DNA of 64,000 bases from Subtercola sp. PAMC28395 (GTDB lineage: Bacteria; Actinomycetota; Actinomycetes; Actinomycetales; Microbacteriaceae): assembly GCF_018889995.1 (NCBI RefSeq), contig NZ_CP076547.1, positions 2,356,001 through 2,420,000 of the forward strand. Reading direction: 5' to 3'. Below, one piece after another: positions 33,058-42,184 of the stretch (position 1 is its first letter; each line of letters opens with the position of its first letter). Position numbers and translations under genes: made by a program. The notes below the pieces were generated by a model that worked only from the letters and a program-made list of their open reading frames with translations, was not told where the DNA came from and did no database searches.

Positions 33058-33384
33058 GTGGCAGCCACAATGAAGCATGAGCAGCAGCAGTCGATCACGT
33101 CACTCCCCCAGTCCCCGGCGGAGGAGCGGCACAGCCGCATGATCCGGTACTCGGTTGCCATGGGCATCCGTCTGCTGTGCCTCGCAGGCCTGCTCTTCGT
33201 GCAGGGCTGGTGGTTGCTGGTGCTCGGTGTGGCGGCCGTCGTTCTGCCGTGGTTCGCCGTCGTGATCGCCAACACGGGTTCGAACACGCCCGGCACCATG
33301 CAGCCCCCCGGAGGCACGATGGTGCCGTTCGGCCAGCCTCCCCTGCAGCGCGGCGGCCGGGAAACCGGTGGTCGGCCCGAGTGA
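33058..33384 (+). CDS. DUF3099-family small membrane protein
   Basis: 108 residues. After a polar N-terminus (QSPAEERHSRMIRYSVAMGIR) come two close hydrophobic segments (about 36-52 and 53-72), then a Gly/Pro/Gln-rich tail. This matches the actinobacterial DUF3099 layout; function unknown. The start may be GTG 33058 or ATG 33070; no convincing Shine-Dalgarno favours either. The stop TGA overlaps the ATG of the next gene by one base (TGATG), so it forms an operon with the Cys protein and SURF1 genes. Confidence 0.8.
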   Translation: MAATMKHEQQQSITSLPQSPAEERHSRMIRYSVAMGIRLLCLAGLLFVQGWWLLVLGVAAVVLPWFAVVIANTGSNTPGTMQPPGGTMVPFGQPPLQRGGRETGGRPE

Positions 33385-33611
33385 TGTCGATGCTTGGCCT
33401 GGGTGCCCCGCCCGGTGTGCGTGAGTGCTCGCGTGCGGGCTGCCGGTCTGAGGCGACGTACTCGATCGGGTGGCGCAACCCTCGCATCCACTCCGAAGAC
33501 CGCGTGAAGGTCTGGGTGGCGTGCGCCGAGCACGTCGAATACCTGAGTGAGTTCCTTCGTGCGCGTGACTTTCCCGTCACGGTGACAGCACTTCAGGCAG
33601 CCCAGGCATGA
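33384..33611 (+). CDS. Small cysteine-containing protein of unknown function (possible zinc binder)
   Basis: 75 residues. Cys15, Cys20 (VRECSRAGC), Cys47 and His50 (VACAEHVEY) could form a CxxxxC...CxxH metal site. The middle IGWRNPRIHSEDRVKVW resembles a conserved actinobacterial protein that I know only as hypothetical. ATG 33384 overlaps the DUF3099 stop by one base. Its own stop overlaps the SURF1 start by 4 bp. The tight packing suggests a link to cytochrome oxidase assembly, as inference only. Confidence 0.78.
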   Translation: MSMLGLGAPPGVRECSRAGCRSEATYSIGWRNPRIHSEDRVKVWVACAEHVEYLSEFLRARDFPVTVTALQAAQA

Positions 33612-34783
33612 TCGAGGAGCGTGCGACCGTCGCTGAGCGTCGAACCGACGTCGCGCAAAGGCGAGGCGGCGCGCTTGCTCACCCGGCTGCGCACCAAGGG
33701 AGCCCGGTCGCCGTCTACGACACCGTCACCGAGGGGATGGGCGGGTGGCAGTTCCTGCGCACCGCTCGGTGGTGCGGGTTCATCGCCGCCACGATTCTCT
33801 TCGCGATCATCTGCCTGTTTCTCGCCAACTGGCAATGGGATCGTGGACGACAGGCCTCCGCTGACAACGACGTCGTCTCGGCCAATTTCGCCGCCGACCC
33901 CGTGCCGATCGACACGGCGTTGCCGACACTCGTTTCGTACGACGCCAGTCAGAACTGGCAGCGGGTCTCCGTCACGGGCGTCTACCGCGCAGATGAAGAA
34001 CTCGTCGTACGCAACCGCTCGAACGACGGTGCGAACGGCTTCGAGGTGATCACCCCCCTGGAGCTCAGCGACGGCTCGGTGCTCGTGGTCGATCGGGGCT
34101 GGGTGGCACCCTCACCCGATGACTCCCTGGCTCCAGGCACGATACCGAACCCGGCGTCGGGCGCGGTGGATCTTGTCGTGCAGCTGAGGCCGAGCGAGGC
34201 GCCCCTCGGAAGCGCCACTCCGACGGCGAACCAGATCGGGTCGATCACATTGCCGCGCGTTCAGCAGGCCATCGGCGGGAACGTCTACGTCGGGGCATAC
34301 GGAGTGCTCGACAGTAAGTCCGCGGCCGCAAATACGGGGCTTGCTCCGATCCAGAAGACCATGCCCACCGAAGACGTGGGTCTCCACTACTCCTACCTGG
34401 TTCAGTGGCTGTCATTCGCCGTGCTTGGCTTCGTGGTTCTCGGATTCGCGATACGCAAGGAGTACCGACGGCTCAACTCCGACGATCCCGACGAGCGGGC
34501 GCGCGCTACCGAGCGGCTGCACAAGCGTGCCCGCAAGGCGTTCACCGACGAGGAACTCGAGGACGAGGCGATCGACGGGTACCTTCCCCTCACGCGCTGG
34601 GGCATCACGGGCGGCAGAGCATCGACAGGGGCGCCACGTGGTGCACTGACGCGCACACAGGCGAGCCTCGATCCCGAGGGCGAAACGGGAGCCCAGGCAC
34701 CAACAGTCTCCGCATCGCCGGAGATCTACGTCATCGAAGCGAAGTCCACCGAGATCGACGACGAGGTCGACACGAAGAACTGA
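33608..34783 (+). CDS. SURF1-family cytochrome oxidase assembly/biogenesis protein
   Basis: Membrane protein of 391 residues implicated in aa3-type cytochrome c oxidase maturation. Two transmembrane segments flank a soluble domain: about 55-75 (GFIAATILFAIICLFLANW) and about 257-277. The domain carries the SURF1 motifs WQRVSVTGVY, LVVRNRSNDGANGFEVITPL and VVDRGWVAP. The C-terminal 110 residues are charged and probably cytoplasmic, longer than in typical SURF1. ATG 33608 overlaps the upstream stop (ATGA). ctaA and ctaB for heme A synthesis lie 6-9 kb away, consistent with an oxidase-related role. Confidence 0.9.
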   Translation: MIEERATVAERRTDVAQRRGGALAHPAAHQGSPVAVYDTVTEGMGGWQFLRTARWCGFIAATILFAIICLFLANWQWDRGRQASADNDVVSANFAADPVPIDTALPTLVSYDASQNWQRVSVTGVYRADEELVVRNRSNDGANGFEVITPLELSDGSVLVVDRGWVAPSPDDSLAPGTIPNPASGAVDLVVQLRPSEAPLGSATPTANQIGSITLPRVQQAIGGNVYVGAYGVLDSKSAAANTGLAPIQKTMPTEDVGLHYSYLVQWLSFAVLGFVVLGFAIRKEYRRLNSDDPDERARATERLHKRARKAFTDEELEDEAIDGYLPLTRWGITGGRASTGAPRGALTRTQASLDPEGETGAQAPTVSASPEIYVIEAKSTEIDDEVDTKN

Positions 34784-34821
34784 GCAGGGCAAGCGCCAGG
34801 ACGCGCAGCAGCGGCAGGCTG

Positions 34822-36420
34822 CTACGCGAGTTCGATGAGGTCCTGGTAGTCCTTGTTCCAATGATCTTCGACACCGTCGGGGAGGATCAGCACGCGCTCA
34901 GGGTTCAGCGCCATGACGGCGCCCTCGTCGTGGCTGACCAACACCACTGCGCCGGCGTAGTTGGCCAGGGCATCCAGAATCTCTTCACGGGAAGCCGGGT
35001 CGAGGTTGTTCGTGGGCTCATCGAGCAGAAGCACGTTGGCGCCCGACACGACGATCATCGCCAGGGCGAGGCGCGTCTTCTCTCCACCGGAGAGAACGCC
35101 CGCCAGCTTGTGGGAGTCATCACCGGTGAACAGGAACGAGCCGAGAACGCGCCTGGCCTCGGTCTCGGTGAGGTTGGGCGATGATGAGACCATGTTCTGC
35201 AGCACCGAGCGTTTGACGTCGATGGTCTCGTGCTCCTGTGCGTAGTAGCCGATGCGCAGGCCGAAGCCCGGTTCGACCTGACCCGTGTCTGGCTTGTCGA
35301 TGCCGGCGAGAATGCGCAGCAGCGTGGTCTTGCCGGCACCGTTGAAGCCGAGAATGACGACCTTCGAGCCGCGGTCGATCGCGAGGTCGACGGCGGTGAA
35401 GATCTCTAGCGATCCGTAGCTCTTGGAAAGGTCGCTTGCCATCAGTGGCGTGCGGCCGCAGGCAACCGGGTCGGGGAAACGCAGCTTCGCCACGCGGTCG
35501 ACCACGCGGGTCTCGTCGAGGCCCGAGAGCATCTTCTCGGCGCGACGCACCATCTGGTGCGCGGCGGCAGCCTTCGAGGCCTTTGCTCCGAACCGGGCGG
35601 CCTGCATCTGCAGCACGCCGGCCTTCTTCTCGACGTTGACGCGCTCCTTCTTGCGGCGTTCTTCGTCGCTCGCGCGCTGGCGCAGGTAGTTCTTCCAGCC
35701 CATGTTGTAGATGTCGATGACCGTGCGGTTCGCGTCAAGGTAGAAGACACGGTTCACGGTTTCTTCGACGAGCGCCACGTCGTGGCTGATCACGATCAGG
35801 CCGCCCTGGAAGTTCTTGAGGAACTCGCGCAGCCACACCACGGAGTCGGCATCGAGGTGGTTGGTCGGTTCGTCGAGCAGCATGGTGTCTGCGCCCGAGA
35901 ACAGGATGCGGGCGAGTTCGATACGACGACGCTGCCCGCCCGAGAGGGTCGACAGCGGCTGGTCGAGGATGTGGTCGGGCAGGCTGAGGTTCGACGCGAT
36001 CGAGGCCGCTTCTGCCTCAGCAGAGTACCCGCCGAGGGAGTTGAAACGGTCATCCAGATTGCCGTAGCGCTTCATGGCCTTGTCGACGACCTTGGGGTCT
36101 GATGATGACATGTCGAGTTGGGCCTGCTGCATCTGCAGAACGATCTGGCCGAGGTCGCGGGCATCGAGGATGCGCGTGCGCGCCAGGTCCTCAGGGTTGC
36201 CCGAGCGCGGGTCCTGCGGCAGGTAGCCGATCTGGCCCGACATGTCGATGCGGCCACCATCGGGCTTCAGCTCACCTGCCAGGGTCTTCGTGAGCGTGGT
36301 CTTGCCGGCGCCGTTTCGGCCCACCAGCCCGATCTTGTCACCGGCGGAGACGCGAAAATTCACGTCGGACATCAGAACGCGGGCGCCAACTCGGAGCTCA
36401 AGATCATGCACACTGAGCAC
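34822..36420 (-). CDS. ABC-F family ATP-binding protein
   Basis: Soluble twin-ATPase of 532 residues, the class that acts on the ribosome as translation factors or in antibiotic protection. NBD1 Walker A VGRNGAGKTT at about 33-42; signature LSGGQRRRIELAR; Walker B MLLDEPTNHLD. The linker between domains is Lys/Arg-rich (ERRKKERVNVEKK). NBD2 Walker A LGFNGAGKTT at about 360, signature LSGGEKTRLALA and LLLDEPTNNLD. No membrane segments. The GTG start at 36420 gives the family N-terminus. Its place next to the suf genes matches the Rv1473-like ABC-F of Mycobacterium; whether it confers resistance is unknown. Confidence 0.94.
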   Translation of the reverse strand: MLSVHDLELRVGARVLMSDVNFRVSAGDKIGLVGRNGAGKTTLTKTLAGELKPDGGRIDMSGQIGYLPQDPRSGNPEDLARTRILDARDLGQIVLQMQQAQLDMSSSDPKVVDKAMKRYGNLDDRFNSLGGYSAEAEAASIASNLSLPDHILDQPLSTLSGGQRRRIELARILFSGADTMLLDEPTNHLDADSVVWLREFLKNFQGGLIVISHDVALVEETVNRVFYLDANRTVIDIYNMGWKNYLRQRASDEERRKKERVNVEKKAGVLQMQAARFGAKASKAAAAHQMVRRAEKMLSGLDETRVVDRVAKLRFPDPVACGRTPLMASDLSKSYGSLEIFTAVDLAIDRGSKVVILGFNGAGKTTLLRILAGIDKPDTGQVEPGFGLRIGYYAQEHETIDVKRSVLQNMVSSSPNLTETEARRVLGSFLFTGDDSHKLAGVLSGGEKTRLALAMIVVSGANVLLLDEPTNNLDPASREEILDALANYAGAVVLVSHDEGAVMALNPERVLILPDGVEDHWNKDYQDLIELA

Positions 36421-36478
36421 AGGAGTAGTCCAATTCTTTTGTCGCGCGGGTGCGACACGGGTGGGAGGGGATCCTTCC

Positions 36479-36484
36479 AGTATA
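36479..36484 (-). promoter_or_regulatory. Possible -10 element for the ABC-F gene
   Basis: On the minus strand TATACT sits about 59 bp upstream of the GTG start, inside a 171-bp gap that holds no gene. No convincing -35 partner is visible. Confidence 0.35.
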
Positions 36485-36591
36485 AATCGGGAACGCCAGT
36501 GATTATTCTGGGGCGCTCTGGAGCACTGGTGAGGGGGTTGAACGCGACGAAGCGCTGGTACCGGAATCCTGTTCGAGCTTGGGCGATGAAT

Positions 36592-36921
36592 TCAGATCGA
36601 GAAGCCGAGGGCCCTCATCATGTCGCGACCGTCATCGGTGATCTTGTCGGGGCCCCACGGCGGCATCCAGACCCAGTTGATGCGAAAGGCCTCGACCACG
36701 CCGTCGAGCGCCTCGGCGGTCTGCTCTTCGAGCACGTCGGTCAACGGGCATCCGGCGCTCGTCAGGGTCATGCTGATGATGAGAGCGTCGTTCTCGTCAT
36801 CCCAGCCGAGGTCGTAGATGAGCCCGAGGTCGACGACATTGATGCCGAGCTCCGGGTCCATGACGTCTTTGAGTGCCTCTTCGACCTGGTCGAATTTGGC
36901 AGGCTCGAGTGTGGTGACCAT
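36592..36921 (-). CDS. sufT: Metal-sulfur cluster biosynthetic protein SufT (MIP18/DUF59 family)
   Basis: 109-residue single-domain protein that assists Fe-S cluster maturation or transfer. The family core VMDPELGINVVDLGLIYDL, the TLTSAGCPLTDVLEEQ loop with its conserved Cys, and WVWMPPWGPDKIT are present. It ends in the SEDGRDMMRALGF-like GRDMMRALGFSI motif. It is the last gene of the SUF operon, 26 bp after sufC. In Mycobacterium the equivalent gene also closes the suf operon. Confidence 0.94.
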   Translation of the reverse strand: MVTTLEPAKFDQVEEALKDVMDPELGINVVDLGLIYDLGWDDENDALIISMTLTSAGCPLTDVLEEQTAEALDGVVEAFRINWVWMPPWGPDKITDDGRDMMRALGFSI

Positions 36922-36947
36922 AGAAAAAGTCTACGCTCTCTGAACTG

Positions 36948-37766
36948 TTAGCGGGCCGGTGCGGAGACGGAGGCGGCGTCAGCAGCTGCCGCGTCGGCCG
37001 CGATGGCCTCGGCGTTGGCGGCGACATAGACGTCGTAACCCTCGTTCTCGAGCTGCACGGCGAGCTCGGGTCCGCCCGACTCGACGACACGTCCGGCGAC
37101 GAAGACGTGCACGAAATCAGGAGTGATGTACTTGAGGATGCGGTTGTAGTGCGTGATCAGCAGCACACCGAGGTCGGTGTTCTGCTTGGCGCGGTTCACA
37201 CCCTCAGACACGATCTTGAGTGCGTCGACGTCGAGTCCGGAGTCTGTCTCGTCGAGAACGGCGAACTTCGGCTTCAGCAGCTCGAGCTGCAGGATCTCGT
37301 TGCGCTTCTTCTCCCCGCCCGAAAAGCCTTCGTTGACGTTGCGCTCGGCGAACGTCTTGTCCATTCGCAGGGCCTCCATCGAGCTGCGCACGTCTTTGAC
37401 CCAGGTGCGGATGGGCGGCGCAGAGCCGTCGATCGCTGTCTTGGCAGTACGCAGGAAGTTCGTGACGGTCACGCCGGGGATCTCGACCGGGTACTGCATC
37501 GCGAGAAAGAGGCCGGCGCGGGCGCGGGCGTCGACAGTGAGTTCTGTCATCTCCTCGCCGTCAAGTGTGATCGAACCACTCGTGATCTGGTATTTGGGAT
37601 GACCGGCGATCGCATACGCGAGCGTCGACTTGCCCGAGCCGTTCGGCCCCATGATCGCGTGCGTCTCGCCCTGGTTGATGGTGAGGTTGACGCCGCGCAG
37701 GATCTCTTTCGAGCCCTGTTCGGTCTCGACACTCACGTGCAGGTCGCGGATTTCAAGTACAGACAT
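36948..37766 (-). CDS. sufC: Fe-S cluster assembly ATPase SufC
   Basis: ABC-type ATPase of the SufBC2D scaffold, which supplies energy for Fe-S cluster assembly. 272 residues. Walker A MGPNGSGKSTLA at about 39-50, Q-loop AMQYPVEIPG, the SufC-specific signature EGFSGGEKKRNEILQLELL, Walker B FAVLDETDSGLD and H-loop LITHYNRIL. A C-terminal Ala-rich tail of about 25 residues goes beyond the usual end. It begins 2 bp after the Rieske gene stop. Confidence 0.97.
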   Translation of the reverse strand: MSVLEIRDLHVSVETEQGSKEILRGVNLTINQGETHAIMGPNGSGKSTLAYAIAGHPKYQITSGSITLDGEEMTELTVDARARAGLFLAMQYPVEIPGVTVTNFLRTAKTAIDGSAPPIRTWVKDVRSSMEALRMDKTFAERNVNEGFSGGEKKRNEILQLELLKPKFAVLDETDSGLDVDALKIVSEGVNRAKQNTDLGVLLITHYNRILKYITPDFVHVFVAGRVVESGGPELAVQLENEGYDVYVAANAEAIAADAAAADAASVSAPAR

Positions 37767-37768
37767 GT

Positions 37769-38146
37769 CTAGGCGTTTTCTTTTGTCGTCGTCGGGTCGA
37801 TGACCGACGTGGGGTCTATGTAGATGTCTCCGTCGATGATGCTGAGCTCATAGACGGGAACCGGCTCGTAGGCCGGCAGGGTGAGCGGGCGACCGGTCTT
37901 CAACGAGAACTTCGAACCGTGGGCCCAGCACTCGAGAGTGGGCCCCACAGCGGACGCTTCGGCCGAGGGAGCGTCCTCGACGAAACCCTCTGCCAGCGAG
38001 ATGTCGCCGTGGGTGCAGGTGTCGCCGATGGCGAAGCACTCCCCCGCCGAATCCTTCACCAGTGCGATGGCGACGCCGTCGATCTCGACGCGCAGAGCCT
38101 CGTTCGCATTGAGTTCGTCGAGCGAACAGATCTTCACTGCGGCCAT
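37769..38146 (-). CDS. Rieske [2Fe-2S] ferredoxin in the SUF operon
   Basis: Small non-heme-oxygenase-type Rieske protein, 125 residues. Cluster ligands are CTHGDIS (Cys44, His46) and CWAHGSKF (Cys73, His76). Between them is an acidic 20-residue loop (EDAPSAEASAVG) longer than in typical ferredoxins. No oxygenase partner is nearby. Its position between sufD and sufC, with a one-base overlap at the sufD stop, argues for a role in electron supply or as a client/quality sensor of cluster assembly. That role is inference; such a gene is common at this place in actinobacteria. Confidence 0.94.
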   Translation of the reverse strand: MAAVKICSLDELNANEALRVEIDGVAIALVKDSAGECFAIGDTCTHGDISLAEGFVEDAPSAEASAVGPTLECWAHGSKFSLKTGRPLTLPAYEPVPVYELSIIDGDIYIDPTSVIDPTTTKENA

Positions 38147-39432
38147 CAGAGGGCACCATCGATTTCGTTCGGTGAAGCGGGTATCGAACCGGCAACTCCC
38201 GTGAGTTCGGCTTCGACAGCCTGGGTGAGCTGTTCCTCGAGGGCCGGAGAACCGATCTGCTGGATGATCTCAGCCAGGAAGCCGCGCACCACGAGTCGCC
38301 TCGCCTCTTCTTCGGTGATTCCCCGTGACTGCAGGTAGAACAGCTGCTCATCGTCGAATCGCCCGGTCGAGCTTGCGTGCCCTGCGCCGAGGATATTGCC
38401 GGTCTCGATTTCGAGGTTAGGAATCGAGTCGGCGCGTGTACCCTCGCTCAGCACGAGGTTGCGGTTCTCCTCGTAGCTGTCGGTGCCGTTCGCGCTCTGG
38501 CGGATCAGCACGTCGCCGACCCAGACCGAGTGCGCGCCTTCACCCTGCAGTGCGCCTTTGTACTTGACCCGGCTACGCGAGTTCTCGGCCTCATGGTCGA
38601 TGTAGACACGCTGTTCGAGGTGCTGGCCGGCGTCGGCGAAGTAAAGCCCGTATGCCTCTGTCGCGCTGCCCTGGCCGGAGAGGTGGATGCTCGGGTTCAC
38701 CCGGACGATCGAACCCCCGAGCGAGACCACGATGTGGCGGAGGCTCGCATCGCGGCCAACCTGCGCGAAATGGCTGGCGAGGTGGGCTGCGGAGTCGTTC
38801 CAGCGCTGCACGCTGACCACGGTGAGGTGGGCACCTTCGCCGACCACAATCTCGACGTTCTCGCTGAGGCGGGCATCGCCCGAGTTCTCGAGGATGACGT
38901 GACCGCGGCTGTTCGGGGCAGCGGTGATGACCGTGTGAGCAGCGCGCGGCGTCGCTCCGAGGGAATCCCGGGTGACGACGAGTTCGGCTCCTGGCTCTAC
39001 ACCCGTCACGTCGATCGCGAGGGCCTGGCCGAAGGCAGACCAGGCGTTTGCGCTGGCCTTGTCTTCAGGGAGCCCTGCACTGCCGATGCGGCTGTCAGTG
39101 CGGTCAATCCACGAAACGGTGAAACCGTCGACATCTTTCGTCTCCGAAGTGCCGTCGGTTGCGCCGTCGAGAGCGCCGGAGATCAGGTCGGTCACGAGCT
39201 TGATCGGCGTGAGCTTCCAGTCGACCTCGTGACCGGTGGGGTTGCCGAAGTCGGTGACGTTCGCGGAGGCATAGCGCTCGGAGCGGGTCTGAACGGGCCG
39301 TTCCTGCCAGGCGCCGTCGGTGTGCGACCTCGACCCGATCGGCTCGCCGCGGTGGCCACCCGGAGTGCGGACCACTTCGTTCACGGCAGCGCTTTCGGGC
39401 GCAGTTGTATCAGCTGGTGCTGCGGTGGTCAT
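38146..39432 (-). CDS. sufD: Fe-S cluster assembly protein SufD
   Basis: Scaffold subunit of SufBC2D, 428 residues. The right-handed beta-helix core is seen as VVGEGAHLTVVSVQRWNDSAAH and HASSTGRFDDEQLFYLQSRGI, with the C-terminal RRLVVRGFLAEIIQQIG helix that contacts SufC. The conserved His in AGHASSTG is present. Overlaps: one base with the sufB stop (TAATG) and one base with the Rieske start (TGATG). Length is normal. Confidence 0.97.
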   Translation of the reverse strand: MTTAAPADTTAPESAAVNEVVRTPGGHRGEPIGSRSHTDGAWQERPVQTRSERYASANVTDFGNPTGHEVDWKLTPIKLVTDLISGALDGATDGTSETKDVDGFTVSWIDRTDSRIGSAGLPEDKASANAWSAFGQALAIDVTGVEPGAELVVTRDSLGATPRAAHTVITAAPNSRGHVILENSGDARLSENVEIVVGEGAHLTVVSVQRWNDSAAHLASHFAQVGRDASLRHIVVSLGGSIVRVNPSIHLSGQGSATEAYGLYFADAGQHLEQRVYIDHEAENSRSRVKYKGALQGEGAHSVWVGDVLIRQSANGTDSYEENRNLVLSEGTRADSIPNLEIETGNILGAGHASSTGRFDDEQLFYLQSRGITEEEARRLVVRGFLAEIIQQIGSPALEEQLTQAVEAELTGVAGSIPASPNEIDGAL

Positions 39433-40850
39433 TAACCTACTGACCCTTCCATGCCCATTTCGATGAGCTTGTTGAGTTCGAGGGCGTACTCCATCGGCAG
39501 TTCACGCGCGATGGGTTCGATGAATCCTCGAACGATCATCGCCATGGCCTCGTCTTCGGGCAGCCCGCGGCTCATCAGGTAGAAGAGCTGCTCTTCGCTG
39601 ACCCGCGAAACGGTTGCTTCGTGACCGAGCTGTACATCATCCACCCGGATATCGATCGCCGGGTATGTGTCTGAGCGCGACTGGGTGTCGACGAGCAGTG
39701 CATCGCAGCGCACGGTGTTGGCCGAGTGGTGTGCGTTCTCAGCGACCCGGACCTCGCCCCGGTAGCCCGCACGACCGCCGCCACGGGCGATTGACTTCGA
39801 AACGATCGACGACTGCGTGTACGGCGCCATGTGGATCATCTTCGCGCCGGCGTCCTGGTGCTGGCCGGGGCCGGCGAAGGCGACAGACAGCGTCTCACCC
39901 TTGGCGTGCTCGCCGACCAGGTAGATCGACGGGTACTTCATGGTTACCTTCGAGCCGATGTTGCCGTCGATCCACTCCATGGTCGCGCCTTCGTGCGCAA
40001 TGGCGCGCTTGGTCACCAGGTTGTAGACGTTGTTCGACCAGTTCTGGATCGTCGTGTAGCGAACGCGAGCGTTCTTCTTCACGATGATCTCGACGACGGC
40101 CGAGTGCAGCGAGTCGCTCTTGTAGATCGGGGCCGTGCAGCCCTCGATGTAGTGAACGTACGAGCCCTCGTCGGCGATGATCAGCGTGCGCTCGAACTGG
40201 CCCATGTTCTCGGTGTTGATGCGGAAGTAGGCCTGCAGCGGAATCTCGACGTGCACGTTCTTCGGCACGTAGACGAACGAGCCGCCTGACCACACTGCTG
40301 TGTTGAGGGCCGCGAACTTGTTGTCACCGCTCGGGATGACCGTGCCGAAGTACTCGTCGAAGAACTCCGGGTGCTCGCGCAGGGCGGTGTCGGTATCCAT
40401 GAAGATGACGCCCTGAGCCTCGAGGTCTTCGCGGATGGTGTGGTACACCACCTCGGACTCGTACTGCGCGGCGACACCGGAGACGAGGCGCTGGCGCTCC
40501 GCCTCAGGAATCCCGAGCTTCTCGTAGGTGTTCTTGATGTCGTCTGGCAGGTCTTCCCAGGTCTGGGCCTGCTTCTCCGTGGAGCGCACGAAGTACTTGA
40601 TGTTGTCGAAGTCGATGCCGGAAAGGTCTGCTCCCCACGTCGGCATCGGTTTGCGTTCGAAGATCGAGAGCGCCTTGAGGCGGGTCTTGAGCATCCATTC
40701 CGGTTCGCTCTTCAGCGTCGAGATGCCCGTGACGACCTCAGGAGAGATACCGCGCTTTGCGATCGCTCCGGCGGCGTCAGAGTCGGACCACCCGAACTCG
40801 TACACCCCCAGGTTCTGAAGTTCTGGCCGGTCGATGAGTACGTCTGTCAT
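39432..40850 (-). CDS. sufB: Fe-S cluster assembly protein SufB
   Basis: Main scaffold subunit of the SUF system, 472 residues. Typical blocks: [46 protein letters not shown] (with the conserved Cys), [20 protein letters not shown], and the C-terminal [24 protein letters not shown]. No intein is present. It is the first gene of the operon, with a strong GGAAGGGAG ribosome-binding site. The SufR repressor gene that precedes sufB in mycobacteria is not upstream here. Confidence 0.98.
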   Translation of the reverse strand: MTDVLIDRPELQNLGVYEFGWSDSDAAGAIAKRGISPEVVTGISTLKSEPEWMLKTRLKALSIFERKPMPTWGADLSGIDFDNIKYFVRSTEKQAQTWEDLPDDIKNTYEKLGIPEAERQRLVSGVAAQYESEVVYHTIREDLEAQGVIFMDTDTALREHPEFFDEYFGTVIPSGDNKFAALNTAVWSGGSFVYVPKNVHVEIPLQAYFRINTENMGQFERTLIIADEGSYVHYIEGCTAPIYKSDSLHSAVVEIIVKKNARVRYTTIQNWSNNVYNLVTKRAIAHEGATMEWIDGNIGSKVTMKYPSIYLVGEHAKGETLSVAFAGPGQHQDAGAKMIHMAPYTQSSIVSKSIARGGGRAGYRGEVRVAENAHHSANTVRCDALLVDTQSRSDTYPAIDIRVDDVQLGHEATVSRVSEEQLFYLMSRGLPEDEAMAMIVRGFIEPIARELPMEYALELNKLIEMGMEGSVG

Positions 40851-41198
40851 GACTTTCTCCCTTCCTTACTGCACTTACAACATGTCACGATCCTTCACCA
40901 TTCCGCGAGGAATTCCCGGGAGACCTGAACGGCCCTGAAGCTGATTACACGAAGCGTAGAACTCGCAGGCTCTGTACCTAGAATGAATCCGAGTAGTCGC
41001 AGCATCGTTGCCGCCTCGTGTGATTGGCCTCAAGCGTCAGCTGGTGCGGATTCTTGACTCTTCAAGTGTATCTGCCTGTGAGGATGCAGTGACGAGACCG
41101 GCGGGGCATTCGCAGCTATTCACAGACCAATCGATGTGCCGGGCGTGATGATGTGACGCTCGAGCGCACCACCCAGAAGCTAAGGAACTCCCTCTCCC
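40851..41198. other. Intergenic region between divergent sufB and ctaA
   Basis: 348 bp without a credible gene. It must carry the promoters for the suf operon (minus) and ctaA (plus). I see the sufB ribosome-binding site next to 40850 and an AAGGA site before ctaA. CTTGA-CTC-TTCAAG (about 41053-41066) is a short inverted repeat and includes a TTGACT that could be a -35 box, but no good -10 follows. GGGAATTCC is a small palindrome near 40910. No strong promoter could be assigned by eye. Confidence 0.5.
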
Positions 41199-42179
41199 GT
41201 GAAACGTCTGTACCAGTGGCTTCCCACCTCCGTCGACCGACGTGTGCGGGTGCTCGCCTGGGCATCTCTCGCCGTGCAGATCATCCTCGTCGGCACTGGC
41301 GGTGCCGTTCGACTCACCGGGTCCGGCCTCGGCTGCCCCACCTGGCCGCAGTGCACCGACGGGTCGTTCGTGTCGACGCCAGAGATGGGCGTGCACGGCA
41401 TCATCGAGTTCACGAACCGGCTTCTCACTTTCGTGATCGTTGTGATATCGATACTGGTGTTCGTCGCTGTACTGAGAATCCGGCACTCCCGTCGCGACCT
41501 GTTCGTGCTCACTCTGCTGCAGGGGCTGTCGATCCCGCTCCAGGCGGTGGTCGGCGGAATCACCGTGCTGACCGGGCTCAACCCGTACATCGTGGGCATC
41601 CACTTCGTGATCTCGATCGGCCTCGTCGTTGTGACGACGATGCTCGTGTACCGGGTCTACTACGGTCCGCGCAGCGCGGCCGCGATCGCGATCGCCGATG
41701 CGGGTGCATTCGACGCGCGTTCCAGTGCGTTAGTCGGGTCGCTGGCTCCAGCAGGCGCAGGGTCTGCGCTGGTTCTTGTCGTTCCACCGTGGTACCTCCT
41801 GGTGTCGAAGATCACGGCAGTGTTCGTGGGAGTCACGGTGGTAGTGGGCATCCTGACCACCGGATCGGGCCCACACGCCGGCGACGCAGCGACCCCGCGC
41901 AACGGACTGAACACAGACGTGATGGAGCACATCCACAGCTACCCGGCGTACATCACCTTCGCTCTGACTCTCGTTCTCGTGATCGCCGCGCTCGTGTTGC
42001 GTCTCCCCCGTCGTTGGCAGCTGACCCTGTTGCTCATCGAGGTGGCCCAGATCGCTGTCGGCCTGACCCAGTCCCGTCTCGGCCTCCCTCCCGCGCTCGT
42101 CGTGATCCACATGATCCTCGCCGCGTGTCTCGTTGCCGCCATGACCGCAACCCTCCTCGCCCAGCGCCGCCGCGTCTGA
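41199..42179 (+). CDS. ctaA: Heme A synthase CtaA
   Basis: Membrane enzyme that oxidises heme O to heme A for aa3-type cytochrome oxidase. 326 residues with about eight TM segments. Seen: VGTGGAVRLTGSGLGCPTWPQC (with the conserved extracellular Cys pair region), heme-ligand His in VHGIIEFTNRLL, VVGGITVLTGLNPYIVGIHF, and the second-half equivalents GSGPHAG...EHIHSYPAYITF and VVIHMILA. GTG 41199 follows AAGGA with adequate spacing. It points toward, and ends just before, the repeat-flanked DUF559 gene. Confidence 0.96.
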   Translation: MKRLYQWLPTSVDRRVRVLAWASLAVQIILVGTGGAVRLTGSGLGCPTWPQCTDGSFVSTPEMGVHGIIEFTNRLLTFVIVVISILVFVAVLRIRHSRRDLFVLTLLQGLSIPLQAVVGGITVLTGLNPYIVGIHFVISIGLVVVTTMLVYRVYYGPRSAAAIAIADAGAFDARSSALVGSLAPAGAGSALVLVVPPWYLLVSKITAVFVGVTVVVGILTTGSGPHAGDAATPRNGLNTDVMEHIHSYPAYITFALTLVLVIAALVLRLPRRWQLTLLLIEVAQIAVGLTQSRLGLPPALVVIHMILAACLVAAMTATLLAQRRRV

Positions 42180-42184
42180 CCCCA

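Noticed and set aside
34822-36420. ABC-F protein as an antibiotic-resistance determinant
   Set aside because: It sits in a conserved housekeeping neighbourhood beside suf and resembles the chromosomal Rv1473-type; sequence alone does not show resistance.
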